From Streptomyces sp. SJL17-4 (GTDB lineage Bacteria; Actinomycetota; Actinomycetes; Streptomycetales; Streptomycetaceae): a stretch of DNA of 64,000 bases. The translations under genes and the position numbers were made by a program. Positions within the stretch are counted from its first letter, which is position 1, and every line of letters starts with the position of its first letter. Below are positions 7,895-16,209 of the stretch, one piece after another. The stretch is taken from the NCBI RefSeq assembly GCF_036826855.1, contig NZ_CP104578.1, positions 7,436,501 to 7,500,500 on the forward strand, written 5' to 3'. Below the pieces are notes generated by a model. That model was not told where the DNA came from. It worked only from the letters and a program-made list of their open reading frames with translations, and made no database searches.

Positions 7895-8449
7895 TCAGTG
7901 CGAGAGGCCGGCCGGCTCCGGGGCCCCGCGGTCCGGCTGGATGCCCGCCAGCAGATTGAAGGCACCCGTCAGCAGGTTGAGCGTGACCACGCCGACCACC
8001 TCCGCGATCACCCGGTCGCTCCAGCCGTGCGTCCGTACCTCGGCGACGTCCTCGTCCGACAGGGACCCCGGTTCGGCCAGGACCCGTAGCGCCAGGCCGA
8101 TCAGGGCGGCCTCGCGGGGGTCGGTGGACGTGCCCTGGCGGGCCAGTTCGATGTCCGTCTCACTCAGGCCCGCCGCGCGACCCGCCGCGCGGTGCGCCTC
8201 GGCGCACGTGCCGCAGCCGATCCACTCCTGGACGGCGAGGGACAGCTTCTCGCTCAGGGCGCGTGGGATCTTCACCCGCTTCATCGCCCGGGAGAGGTTC
8301 AGATAGCCGTCGAGCAGGGCAGGTGAGTGCGCCATCGTCGACACCATCTCGCCGACGGAACCATGTCGTTGGACGATGTCGGTCAGCAGTTCGCCCGCCC
8401 GGCCCGGTGCCTGCTCGGGGGTGAGCGCGGTCAGTCTTCTCGTGGTCAT
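7895..8449 (-). CDS. AhpD-like carboxymuconolactone-decarboxylase-family protein
   Basis: A 184-aa all-helical protein with the peroxidase-type active site CGTCAEAH (two Cys, then His) expected of AhpD-like disulfide reductases. It should reduce peroxides or disulfides using the Cys pair. ATG 8449 is preferred over GTG 8452 because AGGAGG lies 4 nt ahead. A perfect 15-bp-arm palindrome of the CsoR operator type begins 6 nt upstream and contains the ribosome-binding site, so the gene is probably repressed by a CsoR/RcnR/CstR-family copper or persulfide sensor encoded elsewhere. It is transcribed in the same direction as the bisindole operon but is separated from its P450 gene by that palindrome. 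Confidence 0.87.
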   Translation of the reverse strand: MTTRRLTALTPEQAPGRAGELLTDIVQRHGSVGEMVSTMAHSPALLDGYLNLSRAMKRVKIPRALSEKLSLAVQEWIGCGTCAEAHRAAGRAAGLSETDIELARQGTSTDPREAALIGLALRVLAEPGSLSDEDVAEVRTHGWSDRVIAEVVGVVTLNLLTGAFNLLAGIQPDRGAPEPAGLSH

Positions 8450-8454
8450 CACGC

Positions 8455-8489
8455 CTCCTCGTTATACCCGTGGGGGGTATAACGAGGAG
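8455..8489. promoter_or_regulatory. CsoR-type operator: perfect 15-bp inverted repeat
   Basis: CTCCTCGTTATACCC (8455-8469) and its exact complement GGGTATAACGAGGAG (8475-8489) flank GTGGG. The core TATACCC-N5-GGGTATA is the G-tract palindrome recognised by CsoR/RcnR-family tetramers. It overlaps the ribosome-binding site of the AhpD-like gene, so it could also fold in the mRNA as a translational block. It lies downstream of the P450 gene and may serve as that operon's terminator hairpin too. Confidence 0.72.
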
Positions 8490-8527
8490 TGGGGCGGAGA
8501 CGTTCCCGGCGACACGAATCCGTCCCG

Positions 8528-9784
8528 TCAGCCCGACAGCGCCAGGCGTGACGGGCCGTGGAACACCCAGTCCGGCGCGTACTCCACCTCGACCCGTGGA
8601 CGCGCGCCGGGCCGCAGCGCCGGCAGCCGGTCGAGCAGCATCCCGAGTCCGATCTCCGCCTCCGCGCGCGCGAGCGCCGCGCCCACGCAGTAGTGGATGC
8701 CGAGGCCGAACGCGCAGTGCCGGCCGCTGTCCCGGTGAATGTCCAGCGTCTCCGGGTCCGGGAAGCGCGCCGGATCCCGGAGGGCCGAGCCCAGGACCAG
8801 CTGGACGCGGTCGCCCCGGCGGACCGACCGGCCGGCGAGCGCGGTGTCCCGGTGCGCCCATCGCGTGATCATCTGGACGGGTGGGTCGTGGCGCAGGAAC
8901 TCGTCCACCGCGTTCGGCAACAGGCCCGGGTCCGCGCGCAGTTCCGCCGAGACTTCCGGCCGCGCGAGCAGCGCGAGCACCGCCTTTCCTATCAGCCCGG
9001 TCGTCGTCTCGTGCCCGGCCGTGAGCAGATGCACGCAGGTCGACGTCAGAGCCGTCGTCCCCAGGGACGGATCCTCGACCGCGGCCGCCGCGAGCGCGGA
9101 GAGCAGGTCGCCCCGGTCCTCCGCACGCCGCGCCGCCAGCTCCGCGCGGAAGTACGTGTCCAGCTCCGCCGCCGCCCGGTCGGCCCGCGCGAGCGCGGCC
9201 GGTGAACGGTCGCCCCTGGTCCCGCCCGCCTGCTGGAGCGCCAGCGCCTCCGCCCGGAACCACGGCCACCGCCCGGCCTCCACCCCGAGCAGTCCCGCCA
9301 CGACGAGCAGCGGGAACGGCGCGGCGAAGCCCTCGACCAGCTCCACCTCGGGCCGCCGCGCCAGCGGCCGTACGAGATCCTCCGCTATCGCCCGTACGCG
9401 CGGCCGCAGGGCCCTTACGGCGGGGGCGGCGAGCGGCGGAGCCACGTGGGCGCGGAGCCGTGCGTGCCGGGGCGGGTCCAGGAAGACCAGCCAGTTCTCC
9501 ACGATCCGGCGGAGCATCACGTACTCCTCGGGGATCGGCACGGCGCTGCCCGTCGACGGGCACGCCCGGCCGAAACCCCGGTCGGTGAGGATCCGAGTCA
9601 CCTCCGCGTGGCCGAAGAGGTACCAGGTCGTCGGCCCCGTCCGGCTGTCGGCGCGTGACGGGCGTACGGCGTGCACCGGGTCCGACTCGCGGTACTGCCG
9701 ATAGACGGGGTAGGGGTCGGCCAGATCGAGCCGCGCCGGGTCGAACGGCTCCAGGCCGCCCGTCGACGCCCGGTGCCTGTTCAT
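8528..9784 (-). CDS. Cytochrome P450, StaP/RebP-like (chromopyrrolate aryl-aryl coupling)
   Basis: A 418-aa soluble P450, the last gene of the bisindole operon. The heme ligand is Cys in FGLGIHYCVG (about residue 360), the I-helix reads TAGHETTTG (about 250), and the K-helix ExxR follows. VENWLVFLDPP, CVHLLTAGHETTT, the ALARAEAEIGL block and the ending VFHGPSRL agree with what I recall of StaP, which couples the two indoles of chromopyrrolic acid to close the six-ring core. StaP/RebP work with the StaC/RebC flavoenzyme, encoded immediately upstream, and need a ferredoxin and reductase not found here. ATG 9784 overlaps the preceding stop as ATGA, so translation is coupled. Confidence 0.9.
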   Translation of the reverse strand: MNRHRASTGGLEPFDPARLDLADPYPVYRQYRESDPVHAVRPSRADSRTGPTTWYLFGHAEVTRILTDRGFGRACPSTGSAVPIPEEYVMLRRIVENWLVFLDPPRHARLRAHVAPPLAAPAVRALRPRVRAIAEDLVRPLARRPEVELVEGFAAPFPLLVVAGLLGVEAGRWPWFRAEALALQQAGGTRGDRSPAALARADRAAAELDTYFRAELAARRAEDRGDLLSALAAAAVEDPSLGTTALTSTCVHLLTAGHETTTGLIGKAVLALLARPEVSAELRADPGLLPNAVDEFLRHDPPVQMITRWAHRDTALAGRSVRRGDRVQLVLGSALRDPARFPDPETLDIHRDSGRHCAFGLGIHYCVGAALARAEAEIGLGMLLDRLPALRPGARPRVEVEYAPDWVFHGPSRLALSG

Positions 9785-11445
9785 CCGCCCGCCCCGGTCC
9801 CGGTCGTCCCCGCACCCCGCACCAGATCGGCCAGCCGGCCCGGGGCGGCCGGTGCGGCGGCCCCTCGCCAGGCCACATGACCGTCGGGACGTACGAGGAC
9901 GAGCGGCCGCCCGTACCGCCTCGCCACCTCCCCGTCGTCACAGCGGACCACCTTCAGGGGGACCCGGCGGTCCGCGAAGGCGCGGACCAGGCCCTCCGGG
10001 GCACCCCGGCCGAGCGAGAGGAGGACGAACTCAGGACCGAACAGGTCCAGCGTCGAACGGCCGGGCCCCAGCCACACGTGCGGAGCTCGGGCGCCGGGCA
10101 CGGCCGTACGGTTCCACCAGGGGTCGGCGCCCGACGGCGAGGTGCCAGGAACCGTTTCCTCCACCCCCGCCCCCACCTTCTCGTCCGCCGCACCTCTCTC
10201 CTCCGCCGCACCCTTCTCGTCGGCGATCACCGGCGACGCGTACCGGTACGCGAAGTGGGTATCGGGCGCGTCGAATTCACGCACCGGATCGGACTCCGCG
10301 ATCTCCCGGCCGAGCGCGGCCCGCGCCCGCTCCCCCTCGGCCGTCGCGTCGCACAGCGCCGCGGAGAGGCGCCGGTCGAGGGTCCGCCGCAGATTGCGGT
10401 GACTCTCCTCCAGGCTGTGCAGCGCCACCGGCCGCCGCTCGCTCTCGTACGAGTCGAGCAGATCGGGCCCGGCCCACCCCGCGAGCTCCGCGGCCAGCTT
10501 CCAGCCCAGGTCCGCCGCGTCACCGACGCCCGTCGCGAGCCCGAACCCGCCCGAGGGCGACAGCGTGTGCGCCGCGTCCCCCGCGAGCAGGACGCGTCCG
10601 GCGCGGTACCGCGACGCCACCCGGTGGGTCAGGTGCCAGGTGGAGTCCGACACCACCTCGACCGGTACGTCCGGGGCCACGGCCCGCCGGACGGACTTCA
10701 CCGCGTCGGCGGGACCGGCCGGACACGTCAGCCGGTACAGGTCCCGTCCGTCGATCGACCTCAACGGGTAGCGCAGACCGCCCGGTTCGGTCACGAAGTA
10801 CACCAGGGCCGTGCTCGCGCCGAGGAGGTCGCCGAGGCCGGGGGCCCGGAAGAGGATGTTGCGCAGGACGCGGGTCCGGTGCCGCTCGGGCGCGTCGATC
10901 CCGCACGCCTTCCGCACCAGGGACGAGGCCCCGTCGCAGCCCACCAGGAACCGGGCGTGCACCGTCGTCCGTACCCCCGCCCCGTCCACGAGCCCGGCGC
11001 TCACCCGGTCCGGGAGCCGGGTGAACCCCAGCAGCCGGGTGCCGAGCCGCACCGGCCCCTCGGGGTGGACTCCGAGCCGGGCGGTGAGCAGCGGCGCGAG
11101 CCAGTGCTGCGGGCAGATCGCCTCGGGTTCCGGCGTGAACGGGGGAGTGGGCCGCTCCCCGGCCGTGCCGAGGCTCAGCCGGTGCAGCTCATGGCCTCCG
11201 ACGGCGGTCACCCAGGCGATGTCCAGCGTGTGGCCGGCCGGCCAGCCCGCACTCCGGATCGCGTCCGCGACCCCCCAGCGGCGGAACGCCTCCATCGCCC
11301 GGGGGCCGACGGTCGACACCTTGGGGTGGGTGACCTGCCCGTTCCCCGCCTCCGTGAGCACGAAGTCCACGCCCCGGTGGGCCAGATCGAGCGCGAGCGC
11401 GAGCCCGACGGGCCCTCCGCCGACGATCAACACATCAGTCTCCAC
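9781..11445 (-). CDS. RebC/StaC-like FAD monooxygenase
   Basis: A 554-aa class-A flavoprotein hydroxylase. FAD motifs are LIVGGGPVGLALALDL at the start and GDAAHTLSPSGGFGLATG in the middle. The C-terminal 150 residues form a thioredoxin-like domain (STLDLFGPEFVLLSLG). HPKVSTVGPRAMEAFRRWG and EAICPQHWLAPLL are close to RebC. In rebeccamycin and staurosporine synthesis this enzyme intercepts the P450 product and sets the oxidation state of the pyrrole carbon. The residues said to control that choice (RebC Phe216/Arg239, StaC Val/Asn) appear here as Val215 and Arg238, a mixed pair. GTG 11445 lies 3 nt after the previous stop. Confidence 0.92.
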   Translation of the reverse strand: METDVLIVGGGPVGLALALDLAHRGVDFVLTEAGNGQVTHPKVSTVGPRAMEAFRRWGVADAIRSAGWPAGHTLDIAWVTAVGGHELHRLSLGTAGERPTPPFTPEPEAICPQHWLAPLLTARLGVHPEGPVRLGTRLLGFTRLPDRVSAGLVDGAGVRTTVHARFLVGCDGASSLVRKACGIDAPERHRTRVLRNILFRAPGLGDLLGASTALVYFVTEPGGLRYPLRSIDGRDLYRLTCPAGPADAVKSVRRAVAPDVPVEVVSDSTWHLTHRVASRYRAGRVLLAGDAAHTLSPSGGFGLATGVGDAADLGWKLAAELAGWAGPDLLDSYESERRPVALHSLEESHRNLRRTLDRRLSAALCDATAEGERARAALGREIAESDPVREFDAPDTHFAYRYASPVIADEKGAAEERGAADEKVGAGVEETVPGTSPSGADPWWNRTAVPGARAPHVWLGPGRSTLDLFGPEFVLLSLGRGAPEGLVRAFADRRVPLKVVRCDDGEVARRYGRPLVLVRPDGHVAWRGAAAPAAPGRLADLVRGAGTTGTGAGG

Positions 11446-11448
11446 GAC

Positions 11449-14400
11449 TCAGTTGCTCCCCTCGTGCTCGAAGCGCTCCGCGTACCAGGCCATCAGTTCC
11501 GGCACCCGGTCCGGCACGCCCTCGCACTCCCGGGCCATCGCGGCGAGGTGCCGGAACCGCATCGCGAACCCCCGCCGCGCCACATCGGGGCGCGCGATGT
11601 ACGCCGGCGGTTCCTCCAGCTCGAAGGAGGGGCCGGCCGTCCGCCCCCGCCACCCCGACTCCAGCGGCATCAGTTGCTCGGCGAGCGGACGCATCATCCC
11701 CGTCATCACGTCGATGGCTGCGTTCATCAGCTTCGAGCGGCGCAGACTCGCGTCCGGGCTCTCCCCGAAGTGCTGGACGATCAGCTGGAGCATCATGAAG
11801 TAGCAGCGGTTGAACAGACGCATCACCTGCCGTGCGTGCGGATCGCTCACCACCGCCCGCCCGGGGTGCCCGGGGTCGAGCGTCGGATTGCGCAGCGAGG
11901 GGTACGCGAGCTGCCACGGCGTCCCCTCCCCGTGCGGACCGTCGGCGCGCTCGGTCATCAGCAGCTCCGCGAGCCGCACGAAGGTGTCGTGATGGGACTC
12001 CGAGCCCTCCTTCCCGGTGTCCAGGACACCGCCCTCGCCCTGCTCGGTGACGAAGTCCACGGCGAACAGCGCGCTCGAAAGATCGTCCACCTCCAACTGG
12101 TAGTCCGGATGAACGGCGTTGACCGCCCCGCCGATGAAGAGGTGGTGCTCGCCCCCGCCCCGCCCCCGGTCGACCATGAAGAGGTCGGGGACGCGCGTCA
12201 GACCCTCCCGGATGCCCGCGTACAACTCGCTCGGCGAACCGAACGGGCTGGGCCCGTCCATCGCTCCCGTGCCGCCCACGAGCCGCTCGGGCCGCTCGAT
12301 GGCGATGAACCGCTGGAGACTTCCCAGGTGCAGCGGCTCCAGGGCGAAGTCGAGCGGCAGCGGCAACCGGCCCGGCGTACCGAAGTCGATCTCCGGGACG
12401 TGGAAGGGCTCACCCATCGCCATCAGGATGTTGTTGACGACCAGGAAGTGCATCATCTCCTCCCGGGCCACGTCGAAGAGACTGTCCCGCACGCCCTTGG
12501 CCAGGGTCTCCCCGCCGTCGCCGCAGGCGAGCCGGAGCTGACGCGGTGTCCACACCCCACTGCGCACGTACTCGAACCCGGTGCCGTGGGTGGGGACCGA
12601 GTAGCCCGCGTACAGGTACTGGAGCGAACTGGCGAGCTCCACCGCCACCGCCTGCCACAGCGCCGACCGCAGCTGCGCCCGCGTGGTGATCTGCGGATGG
12701 GCGCGGATCGGCGAAGGGACGGCCGCCGCCGGCGGCACCGCCGCCGCCGTGCTCCGCGCCCGCAGGTACTTGAGCAGCAGCCGCGCCTTCGGCAGGGACA
12801 GATCGCGGGTCGGCGGCATGTAGTACGTCCTGTCCTTGTTCGCCGGATCGCACATCTGCCAGATGAGCTTCGCGTACGTCTCGACCTTGCAGCGGTCCGC
12901 GAGGCTGAACACCTCGTCGCGCATGAACGGGAACAGCTGCTCGTAGTACGCGAAGACCTCGCGGTGCAGCAGCTCGAAGGTCACGTCCTGCTGGAGCACG
13001 GCGTCCAGCGGCCAGTCGTCGGGCAGTACCCGGACCGCCGCCGTGCCGGCCCACGGCCAGAAGTCCAGGGCGTTGTCGTGGTCGTAGCAGGCCTCGGCCG
13101 ATCCTGGCGCCGCCGGATCGGTCGGTGGTCGTTCCCCGGGGTCCGCCGCGAGGAGCAGCCGTGCCGTGCCGGGGCGCGCGCCGGAGACCGTGAACCAGCC
13201 ACGCCCCCGCCCGTCCGTGGCGAGGCGGCAACTCGCACCCTCCGCCGGAACCGGGGTGTCCGTCGTGGGCTTCTCGCCGGACGACCTGCCCGGGCGGAGC
13301 CGTACGATCTCCACATCCCCGCAGCGGGCGTACGGCCCCGAGGCCACCGGGTCCAGCGGCAGGGCACGGGGGTTGGGGTACTGGCGGACGACGACCGTGT
13401 CGAGGGGCGCCGCGCGGCCCCGCAGAAACGTCCGCACCGGGACCTCGACGGCGTGCTCGTCGCCCCGCTCGGGGTCCGGGTGCTCCAGGATCAGACATGC
13501 CTCGTCGGTCAGGACGACCTCCTCGCGCTCCCGCAGCAGCACCGCGCGCGTGCTTCGGCCGCTTCCGCCCGGCCGTACCAGGACGAGCCCCTCCGCCTCC
13601 GCGTGCCGCACGGCCTCCGGCGAGGCCGCCGGTACGGTCACCACCGCACCGCCCTCGGGCGCACCCCCGGGCAGGAGAGCGACCGGCAGGTCGGACCGAG
13701 CCGTCCTCAGCTCAAGGGCGTCCCCGCGACGCGGGGCCTGGCCGGGGGAGGAGGAGTCGGCGGTCTGCTTCTCGAAAGGCCAGTTGAAGGAGACTCCCGA
13801 CGGGGAGACCCGTACGGTGCACGGCTCCGGTGCCTCATCCGCATGGCTCCCGTGCGGGACGAGAAGCCGGCCCGCCGGGTGGGTGCGCGGCTCGTCCGGA
13901 TGCCAGGGCGCGACCGTGCCCCGCAGCCGCCACTGCCCCGGAGCGTCCTCCGGCCCCACGTCTCCTTCCGCGACGGGCTGTTCGAGGGCGAACTGGACGA
14001 GGATGCCGCCGCCGTCCCGTGCCTCGGCGGCGGCCTTGAGGGCGCGCACGGCGGGGGAGTCCGCCGACCCGTTCGGCCAGTCGAGCCCTTCCCCCGCCGC
14101 GATCGCGAACTGATGGAGGGTGCGGCGCACCGGCGCGAAGCCGTGCCACCGCGGCGGCATGAAACCGGTCACCTCGCCGACGCACAGATAGCCCGCGTCG
14201 TGCGAGCGCCCGTCCCGCCCGAAGGCGAACTGGCCGCCCATCAGCGTCGCCGTCCACGCGGACGCCGGGTCGACGTCGAAGACCCTGGCCCGGTTCACCG
14301 TCGTGCCCAGGTAGGGGTTGTAGTGCCCCCACAGGTCGACGGCCCGCCCGACCACCGGGTCCGCCGTGTCCACGACGCCGCCGTCCGTCCGCTGCACCCC

Positions 14401-14673
14401 GGTCACCCGGGCATCCATGAGGAAGTGGCCGTTCCCGGAGAAGTGGCCCCCGCGTGCCCCGCGTCCGGCCAGGTGCGCGTGGTACGCCTCGGCGCGCTCC
14501 TCGACGCCGAACGGGCCGACCGCGGGCCGCTGTCCGGCACCCGTGTCCCCGGAGTCCGTGCCCCTCAGGGCGGTGTTGCGGGCCAGGTCCACCAAGCCGC
14601 AGCGCGGACCCGTCGGCAGCCGGGTCAGCGCCGTCCCGCCGAAGTACAGCCGGGGCAGGTCGAACACGCTCAT
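11449..14673 (-). CDS. Chromopyrrolate synthase, RebD/StaD/VioB family
   Basis: A 1074-aa enzyme, slightly longer than RebD or VioB (about 1000 aa). It should couple two indole-3-pyruvate imines made by the tryptophan oxidase into an imine dimer and then chromopyrrolic acid, using bound heme. The N-terminus FDLPRLYFGGTALTRLPTGP, then VVGRAVDLWGHYNPYLGTT and ANRARVFDVDP-like text, match the RebD N-domain. The C-terminal third is the ferritin-like domain (VELASSLQYLYAGYSVP, then AREEMMHFLVVNNIL). A roughly 60-residue Pro/Gly-rich stretch in the middle accounts for the extra length. ATG 14673 overlaps the oxidase stop as ATGA. Confidence 0.93.
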   Translation of the reverse strand: MSVFDLPRLYFGGTALTRLPTGPRCGLVDLARNTALRGTDSGDTGAGQRPAVGPFGVEERAEAYHAHLAGRGARGGHFSGNGHFLMDARVTGVQRTDGGVVDTADPVVGRAVDLWGHYNPYLGTTVNRARVFDVDPASAWTATLMGGQFAFGRDGRSHDAGYLCVGEVTGFMPPRWHGFAPVRRTLHQFAIAAGEGLDWPNGSADSPAVRALKAAAEARDGGGILVQFALEQPVAEGDVGPEDAPGQWRLRGTVAPWHPDEPRTHPAGRLLVPHGSHADEAPEPCTVRVSPSGVSFNWPFEKQTADSSSPGQAPRRGDALELRTARSDLPVALLPGGAPEGGAVVTVPAASPEAVRHAEAEGLVLVRPGGSGRSTRAVLLREREEVVLTDEACLILEHPDPERGDEHAVEVPVRTFLRGRAAPLDTVVVRQYPNPRALPLDPVASGPYARCGDVEIVRLRPGRSSGEKPTTDTPVPAEGASCRLATDGRGRGWFTVSGARPGTARLLLAADPGERPPTDPAAPGSAEACYDHDNALDFWPWAGTAAVRVLPDDWPLDAVLQQDVTFELLHREVFAYYEQLFPFMRDEVFSLADRCKVETYAKLIWQMCDPANKDRTYYMPPTRDLSLPKARLLLKYLRARSTAAAVPPAAAVPSPIRAHPQITTRAQLRSALWQAVAVELASSLQYLYAGYSVPTHGTGFEYVRSGVWTPRQLRLACGDGGETLAKGVRDSLFDVAREEMMHFLVVNNILMAMGEPFHVPEIDFGTPGRLPLPLDFALEPLHLGSLQRFIAIERPERLVGGTGAMDGPSPFGSPSELYAGIREGLTRVPDLFMVDRGRGGGEHHLFIGGAVNAVHPDYQLEVDDLSSALFAVDFVTEQGEGGVLDTGKEGSESHHDTFVRLAELLMTERADGPHGEGTPWQLAYPSLRNPTLDPGHPGRAVVSDPHARQVMRLFNRCYFMMLQLIVQHFGESPDASLRRSKLMNAAIDVMTGMMRPLAEQLMPLESGWRGRTAGPSFELEEPPAYIARPDVARRGFAMRFRHLAAMARECEGVPDRVPELMAWYAERFEHEGSN

Positions 14674-16187
14674 GCCGCCTCCAGTCCGGCCGGCTCCACG
14701 ACGCCCCGGCCCGGCGCGTGCCGGGCGATCAGCGTCACGGCCTCGAGGGCCGACTCCACCGCACCCTCGATCCACGCCGGCTCGCTCGCGCAGTGCTCCC
14801 CGGCGAAGAACATCCGGTGCTGGGGGCGCACCGCCCGCCGGCGCTGTTCCTCGCAGGCGGCCGCGTCCTGCCCCCAGCGGATCGTGCACCCGCCGGCCGT
14901 CCACGGATGTCCGCCCCAGGCGAGACTCGCGACACCCCGCACCATGCCCCGGCGCAGCAACTGGGGGTGCATCCGCCCCAGTTCCTCGACCACCGTCCGG
15001 TGCCGCAGCGCGGGCGGCATGGTGCCGAGATGCTCGGCGTCCTCGCCGATCGTGTAGCTGGCGAGCAGCGCCGCACCCTGCGCGGGATCCGTGGTCCCGT
15101 CGGCCTCGGACGGCGGGTAGTACGTCTGCCGGATCCGGCCCCCGCTGAACGAGGCGCCACCCCGGATGCCCTCCCGCTCCCAGAACGGCTCACGGCAGTG
15201 GACGGCGACCTTCGTCGCCGGGCAGTAGTCCACCTCCCGCACGACCGCGAGCTTGTCCTCGTCGAACCCGGTGAGCGTCAGACCCCGCAGCACGGAGAAC
15301 GGCACCGTGCACAGCACGTAGTCGCAGCGCCGGACCGCCGCCGGCCCGCCCCCGAGGCGTACGAGGACATGGTCGGGAGCCACCTCGAAGCCGGACACGG
15401 GCTGGCCCAGCCAGATGGGTCCCCGGATCCGGGCGGCGAGCCGCTGCGCGAGCTGGTCCATCCCGCAGGCGAGCCGGACCAGTTCGGGACTGGTCTCGGT
15501 GAGGATGTCGTCCAGGAAGCTGTTCAGCCGGTCGCCGCAGCCCGCCCGGATGCCGGGGTGCGCCGCGAACAGACCGTGCACGTCGATCCGGTCCTTCGCG
15601 TGGCCGAGGAGATGCGGCGACAGGTCGACGTCCTCCACCAGATCCAGGAGGTTGCGTGCCAGGTCGGCGCGGAGCCCGGCGCGCAGCGCCGGAGGTGCGA
15701 CGGCGTCGACGACCGCCGCCAGCCACGCGCCGAACACGACGGTCTCCTCGCGGTACGGGGCGCCCGGCAGCGAGGCGCGGACATCCGCGATCAGGGCCCG
15801 CGGCGCGTCCCGGAGCCGTACGTGACCGGTACTCGTCGCCAGAAAGGCGTTCTCCTCGGACAGCAGGGTGGTGAACGGCCGCACCTGATCGGCGAGACCC
15901 AGGTGCTCGACGTAGTGCATGGTCCGGTGGTGGGCGGTGGGGATGCGCATGGCACCGAGCTCCACGAAGGGGGAGCCCTCGGCCGCGCCGAAGCGGTGCG
16001 TGTGGACGCGCCCGCCGAGCCGGTGGCTGCCCTCGATGACCTCGACCCGGAACCCGAGGCGCTCCAGCTCGTAGGCGGCGACCAGGCCGGCCATCCCGGC
16101 GCCCACGACACTGACCGTGCTGTTGGCGCGGGTCCGCCGCCGTGCGCGTGGCACATGACGGGACTGCGTGACGGTGGTGGTCTGCAT
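14670..16187 (-). CDS. L-tryptophan oxidase, RebO/StaO/VioA family
   Basis: A 505-aa FAD-dependent L-amino-acid oxidase of the GMC/monoamine-oxidase fold. The dinucleotide motif is VSVVGAGMAGLVAAYELERL (from about residue 26), followed by RLGGRVHTHRF, with MRIPTAHHRTMHYVEHLG as a substrate-side block. The C-terminal FAD motif is FFAGEHCASEPAWIEGAVES. It should oxidise Trp, or a ring-modified Trp, to the imine used by the next enzyme. An in-frame GTG at 16220 would overlap the upstream gene by 11 nt. ATG 16187 is preferred because GGGAG lies in front, but both are possible. Its stop overlaps the chromopyrrolate synthase start. Confidence 0.92.
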   Translation of the reverse strand: MQTTTVTQSRHVPRARRRTRANSTVSVVGAGMAGLVAAYELERLGFRVEVIEGSHRLGGRVHTHRFGAAEGSPFVELGAMRIPTAHHRTMHYVEHLGLADQVRPFTTLLSEENAFLATSTGHVRLRDAPRALIADVRASLPGAPYREETVVFGAWLAAVVDAVAPPALRAGLRADLARNLLDLVEDVDLSPHLLGHAKDRIDVHGLFAAHPGIRAGCGDRLNSFLDDILTETSPELVRLACGMDQLAQRLAARIRGPIWLGQPVSGFEVAPDHVLVRLGGGPAAVRRCDYVLCTVPFSVLRGLTLTGFDEDKLAVVREVDYCPATKVAVHCREPFWEREGIRGGASFSGGRIRQTYYPPSEADGTTDPAQGAALLASYTIGEDAEHLGTMPPALRHRTVVEELGRMHPQLLRRGMVRGVASLAWGGHPWTAGGCTIRWGQDAAACEEQRRRAVRPQHRMFFAGEHCASEPAWIEGAVESALEAVTLIARHAPGRGVVEPAGLEAA

Positions 16188-16209
16188 GACGGTCCGACTC
16201 CCGATCGGT

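Noticed and set aside
9655..15057. 1800-codon open frame on the plus strand across the bisindole operon
   Set aside because: It is antisense to three well-recognised enzymes, is Pro/Arg-rich without domains, and results from high third-position GC in the real minus-strand genes.
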